Part shown: positions 7,503 through 14,752 of the stretch, one piece after another | Position numbering within the stretch: position 1 is the first letter of the stretch | Layout: each line of letters opens with the position of its first letter | Source: Desulfobacterales bacterium S5133MH16 | GTDB lineage: Bacteria; Desulfobacterota; Desulfobacteria; Desulfobacterales; UBA11574 | Reading direction: 5' to 3' | Length of the DNA: 16,020 nucleotides | Assembly: GCA_001751005.1 (NCBI GenBank) | Contig: MAXL01000566.1 | Location: 1-16,020, forward strand | The notes under the pieces: model-generated | The model's input: the letters and a program-made list of their open reading frames with translations, nothing else | Told to the model about the DNA's origin: nothing | The model's database searches: none | Program-made: the position numbers and the translations under genes

Positions 7503-8321
7503 TCACAAAGTTTCATCAATCGCTTTCAGGAATTCCTCCGGGGGTGCCTGAATGCGGGTCCAGAGGGCCAAGGTGCGTCTTGATTGATATGCAAGCGTAG
7601 ATAAACCATCAATAAACCGTGCGCCGTTGCGCCGGGCTATATCCTGCCAGAAATTCTTACTTCGGTCATAGTTAAGATCGAGCACCAATTCGCAATCCTT
7701 TACCTTGAATTTTTCAAGCAATACAGCCATCTCCGGCGACTCATCAGGACTTGAAACAGAGGTGGCATTAACCACTATGTTTGCGGTAAGAGTTCGGTCT
7801 TCAAGAGAATCAAGCGGTATTGCTTCTCCGCCAAAACGATCTGCAAGCTGACCGGTTTTTTCCTGGTTACGGCCGGCTACGAAAACAGAGGTTGTTCGCA
7901 GCCAGTTTAAAATAAATACAATTGCCCTGGCTGCTCCGCCTGTACCGAAAATAAGAGCGGATTTGCCTTCCACATCAAACCGCGCGTCATTTAAAGCGTC
8001 CATGAAACCGATGGCGTTGGTGTTGTAACCTTTAAATAAATCACCATTACGTACGATTGTGTTAACCGCGCCGATAATGTCTGCTCCCTCTGAAAGGACA
8101 TCTAAATGGGGTATGACTTCTTCTTTATAAGGAATCGAAACATTCGCGCCGGAGATGTTCAGAACCTTAATGCTTTCCAACGCCTGAGCGATCTGGTCAG
8201 GAGCAATTTTAAACGGCACGTACGCCGCTTTTATTCCAAGCCGCCTCATTACCGCCGAAAATATGATGGGAGATTTTGAGCGAATTACCCGTTCATCGCC
8301 TAATACGCAATAAACCTGCAT
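7503..8321 (-). CDS. aroE: Shikimate dehydrogenase-like protein with altered catalytic residue
   Basis: A 272-residue protein, normal for AroE, which reduces 3-dehydroshikimate to shikimate with NADPH. Family marks are SKSP (15-18), NVSIPYKE with catalytic-type K66, GAVNT, the nucleotide loop GTGGAARA (126-133), the strand-end AGRN and a C-terminal Gln246 in LAYQSRRTLALW. The second catalytic residue is changed: the usual NTDxxG reads GYNTNAIG, so the Asp of the Lys/Asp pair is Asn102 (codon 8016-8018). Other deviations are RSKSP where HSxSP is usual, FS where HN normally follows, and STL for the usual ML near the end. It could be a low-activity AroE, a quinate/shikimate DH-family paralogue with another substrate, or a true AroE tolerant of Asn. 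It lies 57 bases downstream of the selenoprotein gene on the same strand, but without a visible Shine-Dalgarno site. Confidence 0.8.
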   Translation of the reverse strand: MQVYCVLGDERVIRSKSPIIFSAVMRRLGIKAAYVPFKIAPDQIAQALESIKVLNISGANVSIPYKEEVIPHLDVLSEGADIIGAVNTIVRNGDLFKGYNTNAIGFMDALNDARFDVEGKSALIFGTGGAARAIVFILNWLRTTSVFVAGRNQEKTGQLADRFGGEAIPLDSLEDRTLTANIVVNATSVSSPDESPEMAVLLEKFKVKDCELVLDLNYDRSKNFWQDIARRNGARFIDGLSTLAYQSRRTLALWTRIQAPPEEFLKAIDETL

Positions 8322-8378
8322 CAGAAAATTGATTTGTAAATTGTATTATTAAAACTCGTTAGCTGCAAAAGGCGGTTA

Positions 8379-9698
8379 CTACATCGCGGTCTCCGGATGA
8401 AAAACCAAAACTTCCTTGAGATCGTCTTCAAGGTATTCTCTTTCGTTTGGCCCGAGAATTCCCAGGGAAAGACATATCAACGTCCACAGGTGTACCGTAC
8501 CCCATGCATGGTCGCGTTGCTCTGATAAATCATGAATCTGAGCATGGCAGTTGTGGCACGGAGCAATACAGTAATCCGCTTTGGTAGCCAGAATCTGGTC
8601 TGCTTTGAGCTTGCCGTAAGCACGACGTTCATCCGGATATCCTGACTGGAGAAAACCGCCGCCGCCGCCGCAGCAATAGTTATTCGACATGTTCGGAGTC
8701 ATATCAATAAAATTCTCTTCTCCCACTACCGATTTGACGATAAATCTCAAATCTTCTGCAATTGGATCACCAAAACTTTTACGCACGATCTGGCACGGAT
8801 CCTGGACCGTAAACGTGATCTTCAAATCTTTGTTCCAGTCTGAATTGACCTTGAGTTTTCCTTCACGAATCCATTTAGCATAATATTCGTAAATGTTTTT
8901 AACTACAAAATCATGTTCGATATTGAATTTTTTCAGTCCTGCCAGGACTGAGAAGGTTACGTGCCCTCACTCTGTATTGAGAAAAACTTTACACCCAAGC
9001 TCGTCAGCCTGATTAGCTGCGATCCGGGTAACATGTTCCCAAGATTTGTCGTCAGCCAGGAACATACAGTAATTTTCTCCGCCCCAACCTTTACTCCCAT
9101 AGGTCCAGTCTGCCCCTACCAGGTGGAGAATCTTCCAGAGAGGCGGCATTTCGTCCGGTTCGGTCACCGGTTCTCGGGAATTCTGGTTCAAAAAGAATTC
9201 AGCCCCCTTCTTGTCGATTGGCGCCTGCATATCTTTAAATTCCGGCTGTGCTTCCTGATATTCTTCAAGCACGTCTTCTACAACGAACTTAAAGTCTTCC
9301 TCAGATGTGCCCATGGCGCTGCCGCTGGCATTTCTCAATGCCATGTCGCATGATCCTAAAATCCCCTTGGGACGTTCTTCCCTGGGCCAGCTTGCCCTGG
9401 CTTCATAAACCAGTTGGGGAATATCTATTTTCATGGGGCAGACATAAATGCACCGCTGACAACCGGTGCACATCCATACCCAGGGCGTACTTGTAATTTC
9501 TTCGTCCATGCCCAGGGCGGCCATGCGTAGAAACTTCCTGGGGTCCATATCTGCCAGACCCGTGGCAGGGCACCCTGAAGAACATGCTCCGCATGTCAGA
9601 CAAAGATTAAGATTCCCCCCATCCGGGAGAAGCTCCTTTACCTTGTCCAGAAAAACACTTTTCCTTTTACCTCCAAGTTTGATTGCTTCTTCAGCCAT
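8379..9698 (-). CDS. HdrC/HdrB-like (HdrD/DsrK-type) iron-sulfur selenoprotein, Sec at residue 244
   Basis: Reads as one 439-residue protein if the in-frame UGA at 8967-8969 is decoded as selenocysteine. The N-terminal HdrC-like part holds two [4Fe-4S] ferredoxin motifs (C33/36/39/43 and C77/80/83/87). The C-terminal CCG domain has C302, C342-C343-GGGGG and C381-x-x-C384, the spacing expected for a noncubane [4Fe-4S] site of the HdrB type. The UGA falls in N-T-E-U-G-H, where HdrD/DsrK/GlpC-type relatives have E-C-G-H. The frame stays open on both sides and family similarity continues directly past the UGA, which argues against decay. A hairpin starting 16 nt after it fits a bacterial SECIS. 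GGAGG precedes the ATG by ten bases; the gene starts 24 bases after the HdrA-MvhD fusion. Likely role: electron-accepting or disulfide/redox-active subunit of the MetVF-Hdr complex. A plain gene caller would split it in two. Confidence 0.85.
8934..8950 (-). promoter_or_regulatory. Candidate bacterial SECIS hairpin
   Basis: On the minus-strand mRNA, CAGUCCU pairs perfectly with AGGACUG around a GGC loop (or a 6-bp stem with loop UGGCA). The stem begins 16 nt after the UGA at 8967-8969, within the distance usual for bacterial SECIS elements, and the loop has G in its first positions, as SelB-binding loops require. It lies inside the coding sequence, as bacterial SECIS elements do. Confidence 0.75.
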
Positions 9699-9722
9699 AT
9701 CGGATAATCCTCCATATCCTAT

Positions 9723-11384
9723 TTATTTTAACGGACTTAAACCTAATTCATTTATTCTTTTTTCCATATCGACAACAATAGAAGAAAAGCCGCTTCCCAT
9801 ATTTGAAGCCGTGCCCACAAAGCAAAGCCTGTCCTTTTCAAGCCCTACCTCTTCCAGCATCCGGTATGCATCATTAACCCGCCACTGTGCATATGTGTTT
9901 CCGTTTTCGGACTTACAATTTCCCGGATGACAGGCCATGACCATAACACCGTCAGCCCCTGCAACAAAGGCATTTAATATATAATCGAGATCTATCTTTC
10001 CTGCACAGGGAACCTTTATCATTCGAAGGCCGTCGGGGAGTTGCAGCTTAAATACATCGGCCATCTCTCCGGCCTCAAAGCCCGAATTCTGACAACAAAA
10101 CGCAATGATACGGGGCGTTCCGTTACCGGATACAACACCGTTTTTGACCTCTTCATTCATTGCCCCATCATCAAATCCACCGATCTGGATGGCATCCATG
10201 GGACACTCGCTGGCACATATACCGCATCCCTGACAGGCCACAGGCGATATAATGGCCTTCTTATCGCCCCAATAAATAGCCCCGTGGGGACAACACCGGT
10301 AGCATGTCAGGCATATGACGCACTTAGTTTCATCAACAACCGCTTTATTCTTTGCAACGCTTTTCTTCCCATCGCCAAGAAGATCCCTGACCTCAACGGC
10401 TATATTTTCAACATCGGTCCATGCTGACGGCAAGCCTGAAATCTCCCGAGTTGAACCGGCCACGAAGATTCCCTCTCGATTGGATCGAACCGGAAAAAAA
10501 TGAACATTGTCATTTTGCAGAAATCCCGATGGACCGACATTGATTCTAAGAATTTCGGCAATCTCCTCATTCAATTGATCGGCACGGAGTTCCTCTTCAA
10601 CCACAATGAAATCCGGCGAAATTTCTATGTCGCGTCTGGCAACCGTATCAAAAAAAGAAATGGTCTTGCCATTCTCGATGATTTCAGGTTTTTCGGTCAA
10701 CTTAAAATAAACGGCTCCTTTTTCCCGGCTCTCTTTATACATGCGTTCAAGTCCATTGGAAGCCACCTTTAACTCACCGGCATAAATGTAAACATCACAC
10801 CCGTCTATTTCCTGGAGGGCAAGAACGCTTCTTAGGACCCTTTCCAACACCAGGGGATTCCCCTCTTGGCCAAGGCCGACAAGGAAAGCTACGGCCTTGT
10901 TTGCAAGTTTTTCTTTATCTGCTTCAGAGGCCAGTAATTCGTCCATTTGGCTTTGTGTCAGCACATTATCTGCCGGGGAGAGTCCGTATTTTTCGTTCAA
11001 GGCCCCGGTGGCAAAGGCGGTGGCAACCACAATGGCCCCGACATTATGTTCAATGACTTCTTCCCCTTTTGATAGTCTGGCGATGAAGTCTCCCGTAACC
11101 CCTGCCGCACTGACAAGGCTGGCTTGAGTTAAAATTTCAACATTACTATCCGTCTTTATCTTATCCTCAAGATCTTGCAGTCCCTTATACTCTTCTTCTA
11201 AACCAATTAAGGATTCCGGTCTTTTCTGACTTCCCAATTCAGCGTCTTTTTCAACCAGGATAACCTTATACCCTGAACCGGCAATTTCAGAAGCAGCCTT
11301 TATACCCGTTAATCCTCCACCTAAAACCAGCACATCGGTGGCGATATTTATTTCTTCCATATCTGTATGTTTCATATCTGTCAT
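9723..11384 (-). CDS. QmoB-like HdrA-MvhD fusion flavoprotein
   Basis: A 553-residue protein. Residues 17-45 form an FAD-binding Rossmann start (VLVLGGGLTGIKAA, with E45 at the strand-2 end), followed by an HdrA-like body. Two [4Fe-4S] ferredoxin motifs come next (C355/358/361/365 and C384/387/390/394). The C-terminal 130 residues are MvhD/FrhD-like, with C430-C431, C460, C485 and C490 as likely [2Fe-2S] ligands. HdrA plus MvhD in one chain is the make-up of QmoB from the quinone-interacting complex of sulfate reducers and of some HdrA2 proteins. The Cys cluster that follows the FAD motif in canonical HdrA is missing here but present in the neighbouring 395-residue HdrA. The start ATG shares one base with the preceding stop (TAATG), so the two are co-translated and probably form a heteromer. 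Role: electron transfer between the MetVF unit and the selenoprotein or another redox partner. Confidence 0.88.
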   Translation of the reverse strand: MTDMKHTDMEEINIATDVLVLGGGLTGIKAASEIAGSGYKVILVEKDAELGSQKRPESLIGLEEEYKGLQDLEDKIKTDSNVEILTQASLVSAAGVTGDFIARLSKGEEVIEHNVGAIVVATAFATGALNEKYGLSPADNVLTQSQMDELLASEADKEKLANKAVAFLVGLGQEGNPLVLERVLRSVLALQEIDGCDVYIYAGELKVASNGLERMYKESREKGAVYFKLTEKPEIIENGKTISFFDTVARRDIEISPDFIVVEEELRADQLNEEIAEILRINVGPSGFLQNDNVHFFPVRSNREGIFVAGSTREISGLPSAWTDVENIAVEVRDLLGDGKKSVAKNKAVVDETKCVICLTCYRCCPHGAIYWGDKKAIISPVACQGCGICASECPMDAIQIGGFDDGAMNEEVKNGVVSGNGTPRIIAFCCQNSGFEAGEMADVFKLQLPDGLRMIKVPCAGKIDLDYILNAFVAGADGVMVMACHPGNCKSENGNTYAQWRVNDAYRMLEEVGLEKDRLCFVGTASNMGSGFSSIVVDMEKRINELGLSPLK

Positions 11385-12571
11385 TAGCTCACCCCCAAAT
11401 GTTTAATAACCTCACTGGCTGCCTGGCCTGCATGGGCCATAGAGGCCGCTATGTCCTTGGGGCCTGCAACTGTTCCAGCAAGAAAAATGCCGTCCTTTAA
11501 GGTTGACGTACTGTTTAACTTGTCAATGCCGGTAAAAAACCCATCTTCATTGAGGCCAACATCAAAAAGGTCTGACATGTTGCTATTGTCGGGACCGGGC
11601 ACTATTCCAACAGACAGGACAACCAGATCAAACTCCTCATTAATGCAAAGGCCATCCTCTTCGTTCATGTAGCGCATTGAAAGGGAGTCATTTTCCATGG
11701 GAAAGACATCCACCGGAATATTTCTGACAAAACGAAACTCCGTCTTGCATTTTTCATAAAATCCGGCATAGTCTTTGCCAACATTCTGGATATCCATATA
11801 AAACACGGTTATTTCCGCATCCGCATTTTTATGTTTGATTCTTTCGGCCATCCTCAAAGCATACGGGCAACAAACCTGTGAACACCACAGATGTCCGAGA
11901 CGTTCATCCCTGCTTCCCACACATTGAATAAAGGCGATCTTTTGGGCAGTCTTGCCGTCAGACGGTCTTACAACAGTGGCATTTTCTCTGATAATACGTT
12001 CCAGGTCCATACCGGTGACAACATTCGGAAATTTTTTATAGCCGTAGGTTCCCTTTTGTTCAGCATCAAAGGGCTGAAAGCCGCTTGCGAGAATAACAGC
12101 ATCAACATCTAACTTGCCGGAAAAACCCATGGTATCAAGTTCAACTGCACCTTCAGGGACGGCGTCCGGATTTCCTTCACATTTTTCCTTATCAACAATC
12201 ACATGAAGGGGAGAATTATTTTTTGAATATCCTCTGATAACCCCTTCTGTCGCGAAATCCGGTTTATAAGAACTCTTTTTTAAATCAACCGAAAACCTTC
12301 CGCTATTATTAATTTTTTCCACCTCTGTTGCAAGGTGAACCTTGATTTTAGGTTCATTAACCACGTTTTTAAGCATTGCTTCCACCGTGCACGCCCCACA
12401 CTGCCGGCATTCATCCGTGGCCTTGCAGCAGTACTGGATTGCATATCCGCCTAAAAATGGCGTCTTCTCAATGAGTTCCACATCGATATTAAATCGTGAA
12501 AGCTCCCAGGCGGCTGTGAGGCCTGCAATCCCTCCTCCTATAACCATAATTTTTTTGTCTTTAGCGCTCAA
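11384..12571 (-). CDS. QmoA-like HdrA flavoprotein
   Basis: A 395-residue short HdrA. The N-terminus has GGGIAGLTAAWEL (12-24) for FAD and E35 at the end of strand 2. A cluster C48-C49, C55, C58, C61 (in CCKATDECRQCGAC) follows, then CVGSRD with C217, and WCSQVCCPYA (C230, C234, C235), both typical of the HdrA core, and a second FAD segment DGIFLAGTVAGPKDI near the end. The two C-terminal ferredoxin motifs of full-length HdrA are absent, as in QmoA. Start is TTG at 12571, supported by AAAGGAG seven bases upstream; no earlier ATG is plausible. It follows metF by 60 bases and overlaps the QmoB-like gene by one base. HdrA flavins carry out electron bifurcation in methanogens and acetogens; whether this short form bifurcates is inference. 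Confidence 0.88.
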   Translation of the reverse strand: MSAKDKKIMVIGGGIAGLTAAWELSRFNIDVELIEKTPFLGGYAIQYCCKATDECRQCGACTVEAMLKNVVNEPKIKVHLATEVEKINNSGRFSVDLKKSSYKPDFATEGVIRGYSKNNSPLHVIVDKEKCEGNPDAVPEGAVELDTMGFSGKLDVDAVILASGFQPFDAEQKGTYGYKKFPNVVTGMDLERIIRENATVVRPSDGKTAQKIAFIQCVGSRDERLGHLWCSQVCCPYALRMAERIKHKNADAEITVFYMDIQNVGKDYAGFYEKCKTEFRFVRNIPVDVFPMENDSLSMRYMNEEDGLCINEEFDLVVLSVGIVPGPDNSNMSDLFDVGLNEDGFFTGIDKLNSTSTLKDGIFLAGTVAGPKDIAASMAHAGQAASEVIKHLGVS

Positions 12572-12631
12572 TTGGAAACTCCTTTGATTATTGGTTATTG
12601 CCTATTCCTTCCAATCGAAAAATTCAGTTTC

Positions 12632-13555
12632 TTAGACTTTAGGTCTGGGCAATACTTTTGCCCGTTCGGCGATTTCAGGGACCATGTGTTCCCATTCAAT
12701 GGCCATCATATGCACACCATGAACCCCTTTCATTTCCTTGAATTCCTCGATCTGTTCGCAGGCGATCTTGATGCCCTCATCCGCCACTTTCTTTTTTCCA
12801 ACCCCCTTCAGCCGATCGATAACCTTTTCCGGGACCTCTATTCCAGGTACTTTCTTTTGCATGTACCTGGCCATACCGACATTCTTCATAGGCGTCACTC
12901 CGGCTAAAATATAGACCTTTTCCGTCAAACCCATGTCATTGGCTTGTTTTACCCATTTCCGAAACCTGTCCATATTATAGATACACTGGGTCTGGATAAA
13001 GTCGACTCCGGCATTAATCTTTTTAGCCAGACGGTGTACGCGCCATTCATATGGTTCAGCAAACGGGTTGGCGGCCGCACCGATAAAGATTTTAGGAGGG
13101 TCCTCTATGTCCCCACCGGACTGAAACTTGCCTTCATCACGCATTGTCTTAACCATGTTGACAAGTTGTATGGAATCTATATCAAAGACTCCCATGGCAT
13201 CGGGGTGGTCGCCAAACATACAATGGTCGCCGGAAAGACACAGCATGTTTCTCACGCCATGGGTATAGGCTCCCAAAATGTCGGCTTGCATGGCCAAACG
13301 GTTTCGATCCCTGCAGACCATCTGAAAATTCGGCTCCAGCCCTTCCTGAATTAATATCAAACATGCCGCCCAGCTCGACATACGGACAACAGCGGTCTGG
13401 TTGTCCGTAATATTTACCATATCGACGTTCCCCTTTAGGTGTTGGGCCTTTTCTCTAACCTCTTCGGCATTGGTGCCCCGGGGAGGACCCAACTCACCTG
13501 TAAATGCAAAATGGCCAGCCTCTAAAACTTTTTCCAAGTTACTTCCTGATTTCAT
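12632..13555 (-). CDS. metF: Methylenetetrahydrofolate reductase, MetF type
   Basis: A 307-residue TIM-barrel flavoprotein, full length for MetF. It interconverts 5,10-methylene- and 5-methyl-tetrahydrofolate in the Wood-Ljungdahl pathway or methionine synthesis. Family marks: FTGELGPPRG near the start, with E21 matching the catalytic Glu; NITDNQ (48-53); a CRDRNRLAMQADILGA run (81-96); LCLSGD with D110 near the flavin; and GAAANPF followed by the QTQCIYN strand. Like other MetF proteins of acetogens and sulfate reducers it has no NAD(P)H-binding regulatory domain and sits after metV (108-base gap) and before Hdr genes, so the reductant is likely delivered through MetV and the Hdr subunits rather than by NADH alone. 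GAGGGG stands eight bases before the ATG. Confidence 0.93.
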   Translation of the reverse strand: MKSGSNLEKVLEAGHFAFTGELGPPRGTNAEEVREKAQHLKGNVDMVNITDNQTAVVRMSSWAACLILIQEGLEPNFQMVCRDRNRLAMQADILGAYTHGVRNMLCLSGDHCMFGDHPDAMGVFDIDSIQLVNMVKTMRDEGKFQSGGDIEDPPKIFIGAAANPFAEPYEWRVHRLAKKINAGVDFIQTQCIYNMDRFRKWVKQANDMGLTEKVYILAGVTPMKNVGMARYMQKKVPGIEVPEKVIDRLKGVGKKKVADEGIKIACEQIEEFKEMKGVHGVHMMAIEWEHMVPEIAERAKVLPRPKV

Positions 13556-13663
13556 TGGCTTCCCCTCTACTTATTTCAGAATTCATTCTTCAGTTATGGG
13601 TTGAATCGTAAATATTAACGATATACAGTCTTCTCACCACTTAATCATTCAACGACTAAAATA

Positions 13664-14338
13664 TTACCCGGCTTCCTTCTGTTTCTCGTAACCCGGCTGC
13701 ACCAATGTCCGCGGTTTCTGGTTTTGCCACGCGGTTATCGGCTGAAACTCCATGATTAAATCCAGACGGCCTTGTGCGGCCAGGCGCTCGTATATCATGA
13801 ACCAGGCGCATGGCTGATCCTGGTGAATTTCGCACTTGCCGTTGTCGGTTCCACCGCAGGGTCCGTTATATAGACCCTTGGCACACATAGTCACCGGGCA
13901 TATGCCGCCTGTCCAACCCAGTACACAGCTACCGCAGGACCGGCATTTTTCCTCGTACCATCCCACATCCCTGTTTGCCCCGATAAAGGTCGTATCTACG
14001 GCAGGCAGTACCGGTTTGTTTGGATATCTTTCCGCCAAAAACTGGATCCCCGCACCACAGGCCATAGATAGCAACGCCTCATATTCATCAACCACGTTTT
14101 CAAGTTCATCCAGAAATTCCATGTCACATTGTCGCTCCAAAGTGGTAGCCCCAAGATCAATAGGATTCCCATCAATTTTTCGTGCCATGCTTAGCTCGGC
14201 ATTGAGAATCCCCACCTCTTTTTCGCCACCGGCAAGGCAGACAGCGACACACGTACCACAGCCCAAAGTAAGAACCTTTTTGTAGTCCTTTAACATGGTC
14301 TTGATTTCTTCAAAGGGTTTTCTCTTAACTACAATCAT
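13664..14338 (-). CDS. metV: MetV, zinc/iron-sulfur partner of MetF
   Basis: A 224-residue cysteine-rich protein of the methylene-THF reductase C-terminal type. Residues about 20-40 (LTLGCGTCVAVC, C27/C30/C34) start the fold, with C71 and C94 further on. The C-terminal part has C132, C135, C138, C147, C152, C161, C169 and C177, including GLYNGPCGGTDNGKC, a hallmark of the family. MetV forms a complex with MetF in acetogens and probably carries electrons to the flavin. This is the first gene of the Met/Hdr operon; GGGAGG four bases before the ATG is the strongest ribosome site in the cluster. Gene placement and length are normal. The exact metal content (one or two Fe-S clusters, plus zinc) cannot be told from sequence. 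Confidence 0.9.
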   Translation of the reverse strand: MIVVKRKPFEEIKTMLKDYKKVLTLGCGTCVAVCLAGGEKEVGILNAELSMARKIDGNPIDLGATTLERQCDMEFLDELENVVDEYEALLSMACGAGIQFLAERYPNKPVLPAVDTTFIGANRDVGWYEEKCRSCGSCVLGWTGGICPVTMCAKGLYNGPCGGTDNGKCEIHQDQPCAWFMIYERLAAQGRLDLIMEFQPITAWQNQKPRTLVQPGYEKQKEAG

Positions 14339-14752
14339 GCGTCCTCCCTTCTGTTTATGTTTATTGTGATTTAAAAAAGTTTAAAGTTTACATTCGTGGA
14401 ATCATTTTTTTCGATCCATAAGATCAGGACAAATCTTAAAGTATTTAAACAGTTAAATTTATAAAAAAAATACATGCCAAATAAGCAAGCTGTTGTCAAG
14501 GGAACTAAGTCGATTTTTGATAGAAATCTCATAATTTATTGTTGATGGATTCGCAAAAGGTCAGATTCATCAAGTGTTTGGTGTTTAATATTTTGTGTTT
14601 TGTTTGAAAGATATGCTGATATGTCAGATTGTTAGATCGTCAAACAGTAACTTCTCAATAAATTGTGGCGACTACTGATAATAAAATATCCGGTTTAGAA
14701 GAGTTTAAAAGATTTACTTGGCAACAAAAACTGGTCATGCTACTAAAACATA
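14339..14752. other. A+T-rich intergenic region, divergent promoters for metV and panP
   Basis: About 410 bases with no supported gene or RNA. It must contain the start signals of the Met/Hdr operon (minus) and of the PanP-like gene (plus). On the minus strand a perfect TTGACA occurs (14494-14499 as TGTCAA on plus), but the segment 17-18 bases on is a poor -10, so the promoter is not established. A hairpin repeat lies at 14542-14573. I recognise no riboswitch. Confidence 0.6.
14542..14573. repeat. Inverted repeat, possible copy of a dispersed intergenic element
   Basis: TTGATGGATT pairs with GATTCATCAA (two G-U pairs) around a 12-base loop that includes CGCAAAAGGTCA. The core GATGGATTCGCAAAAGGTC resembles, from memory, short palindromic intergenic sequences common in Desulfobacterota. 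No T-run follows. Whether it is repeated elsewhere cannot be judged from one window. Confidence 0.4.

Noticed and set aside
8379..9698. Reading the two halves as a pseudogene or as two separate genes
   Set aside because: Both halves are in the same frame, the second lacks a credible start (only a TTG within conserved sequence), similarity runs through the UGA, and a SECIS-like hairpin follows.
9723..12571. Canonical QmoABC locus
   Set aside because: No membrane QmoC and no aprAB; the genes are embedded in a metVF cluster and followed by an HdrCB-type protein.
13836..14285. 149-codon plus-strand open frame
   Set aside because: Antisense to metV, which has family motifs and a strong ribosome site.
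14465..14485. TTGGCAT on the minus strand as a sigma-54 -24 element for metV
   Set aside because: No GC of a -12 element at the needed spacing; the sequence that follows is a T-run.
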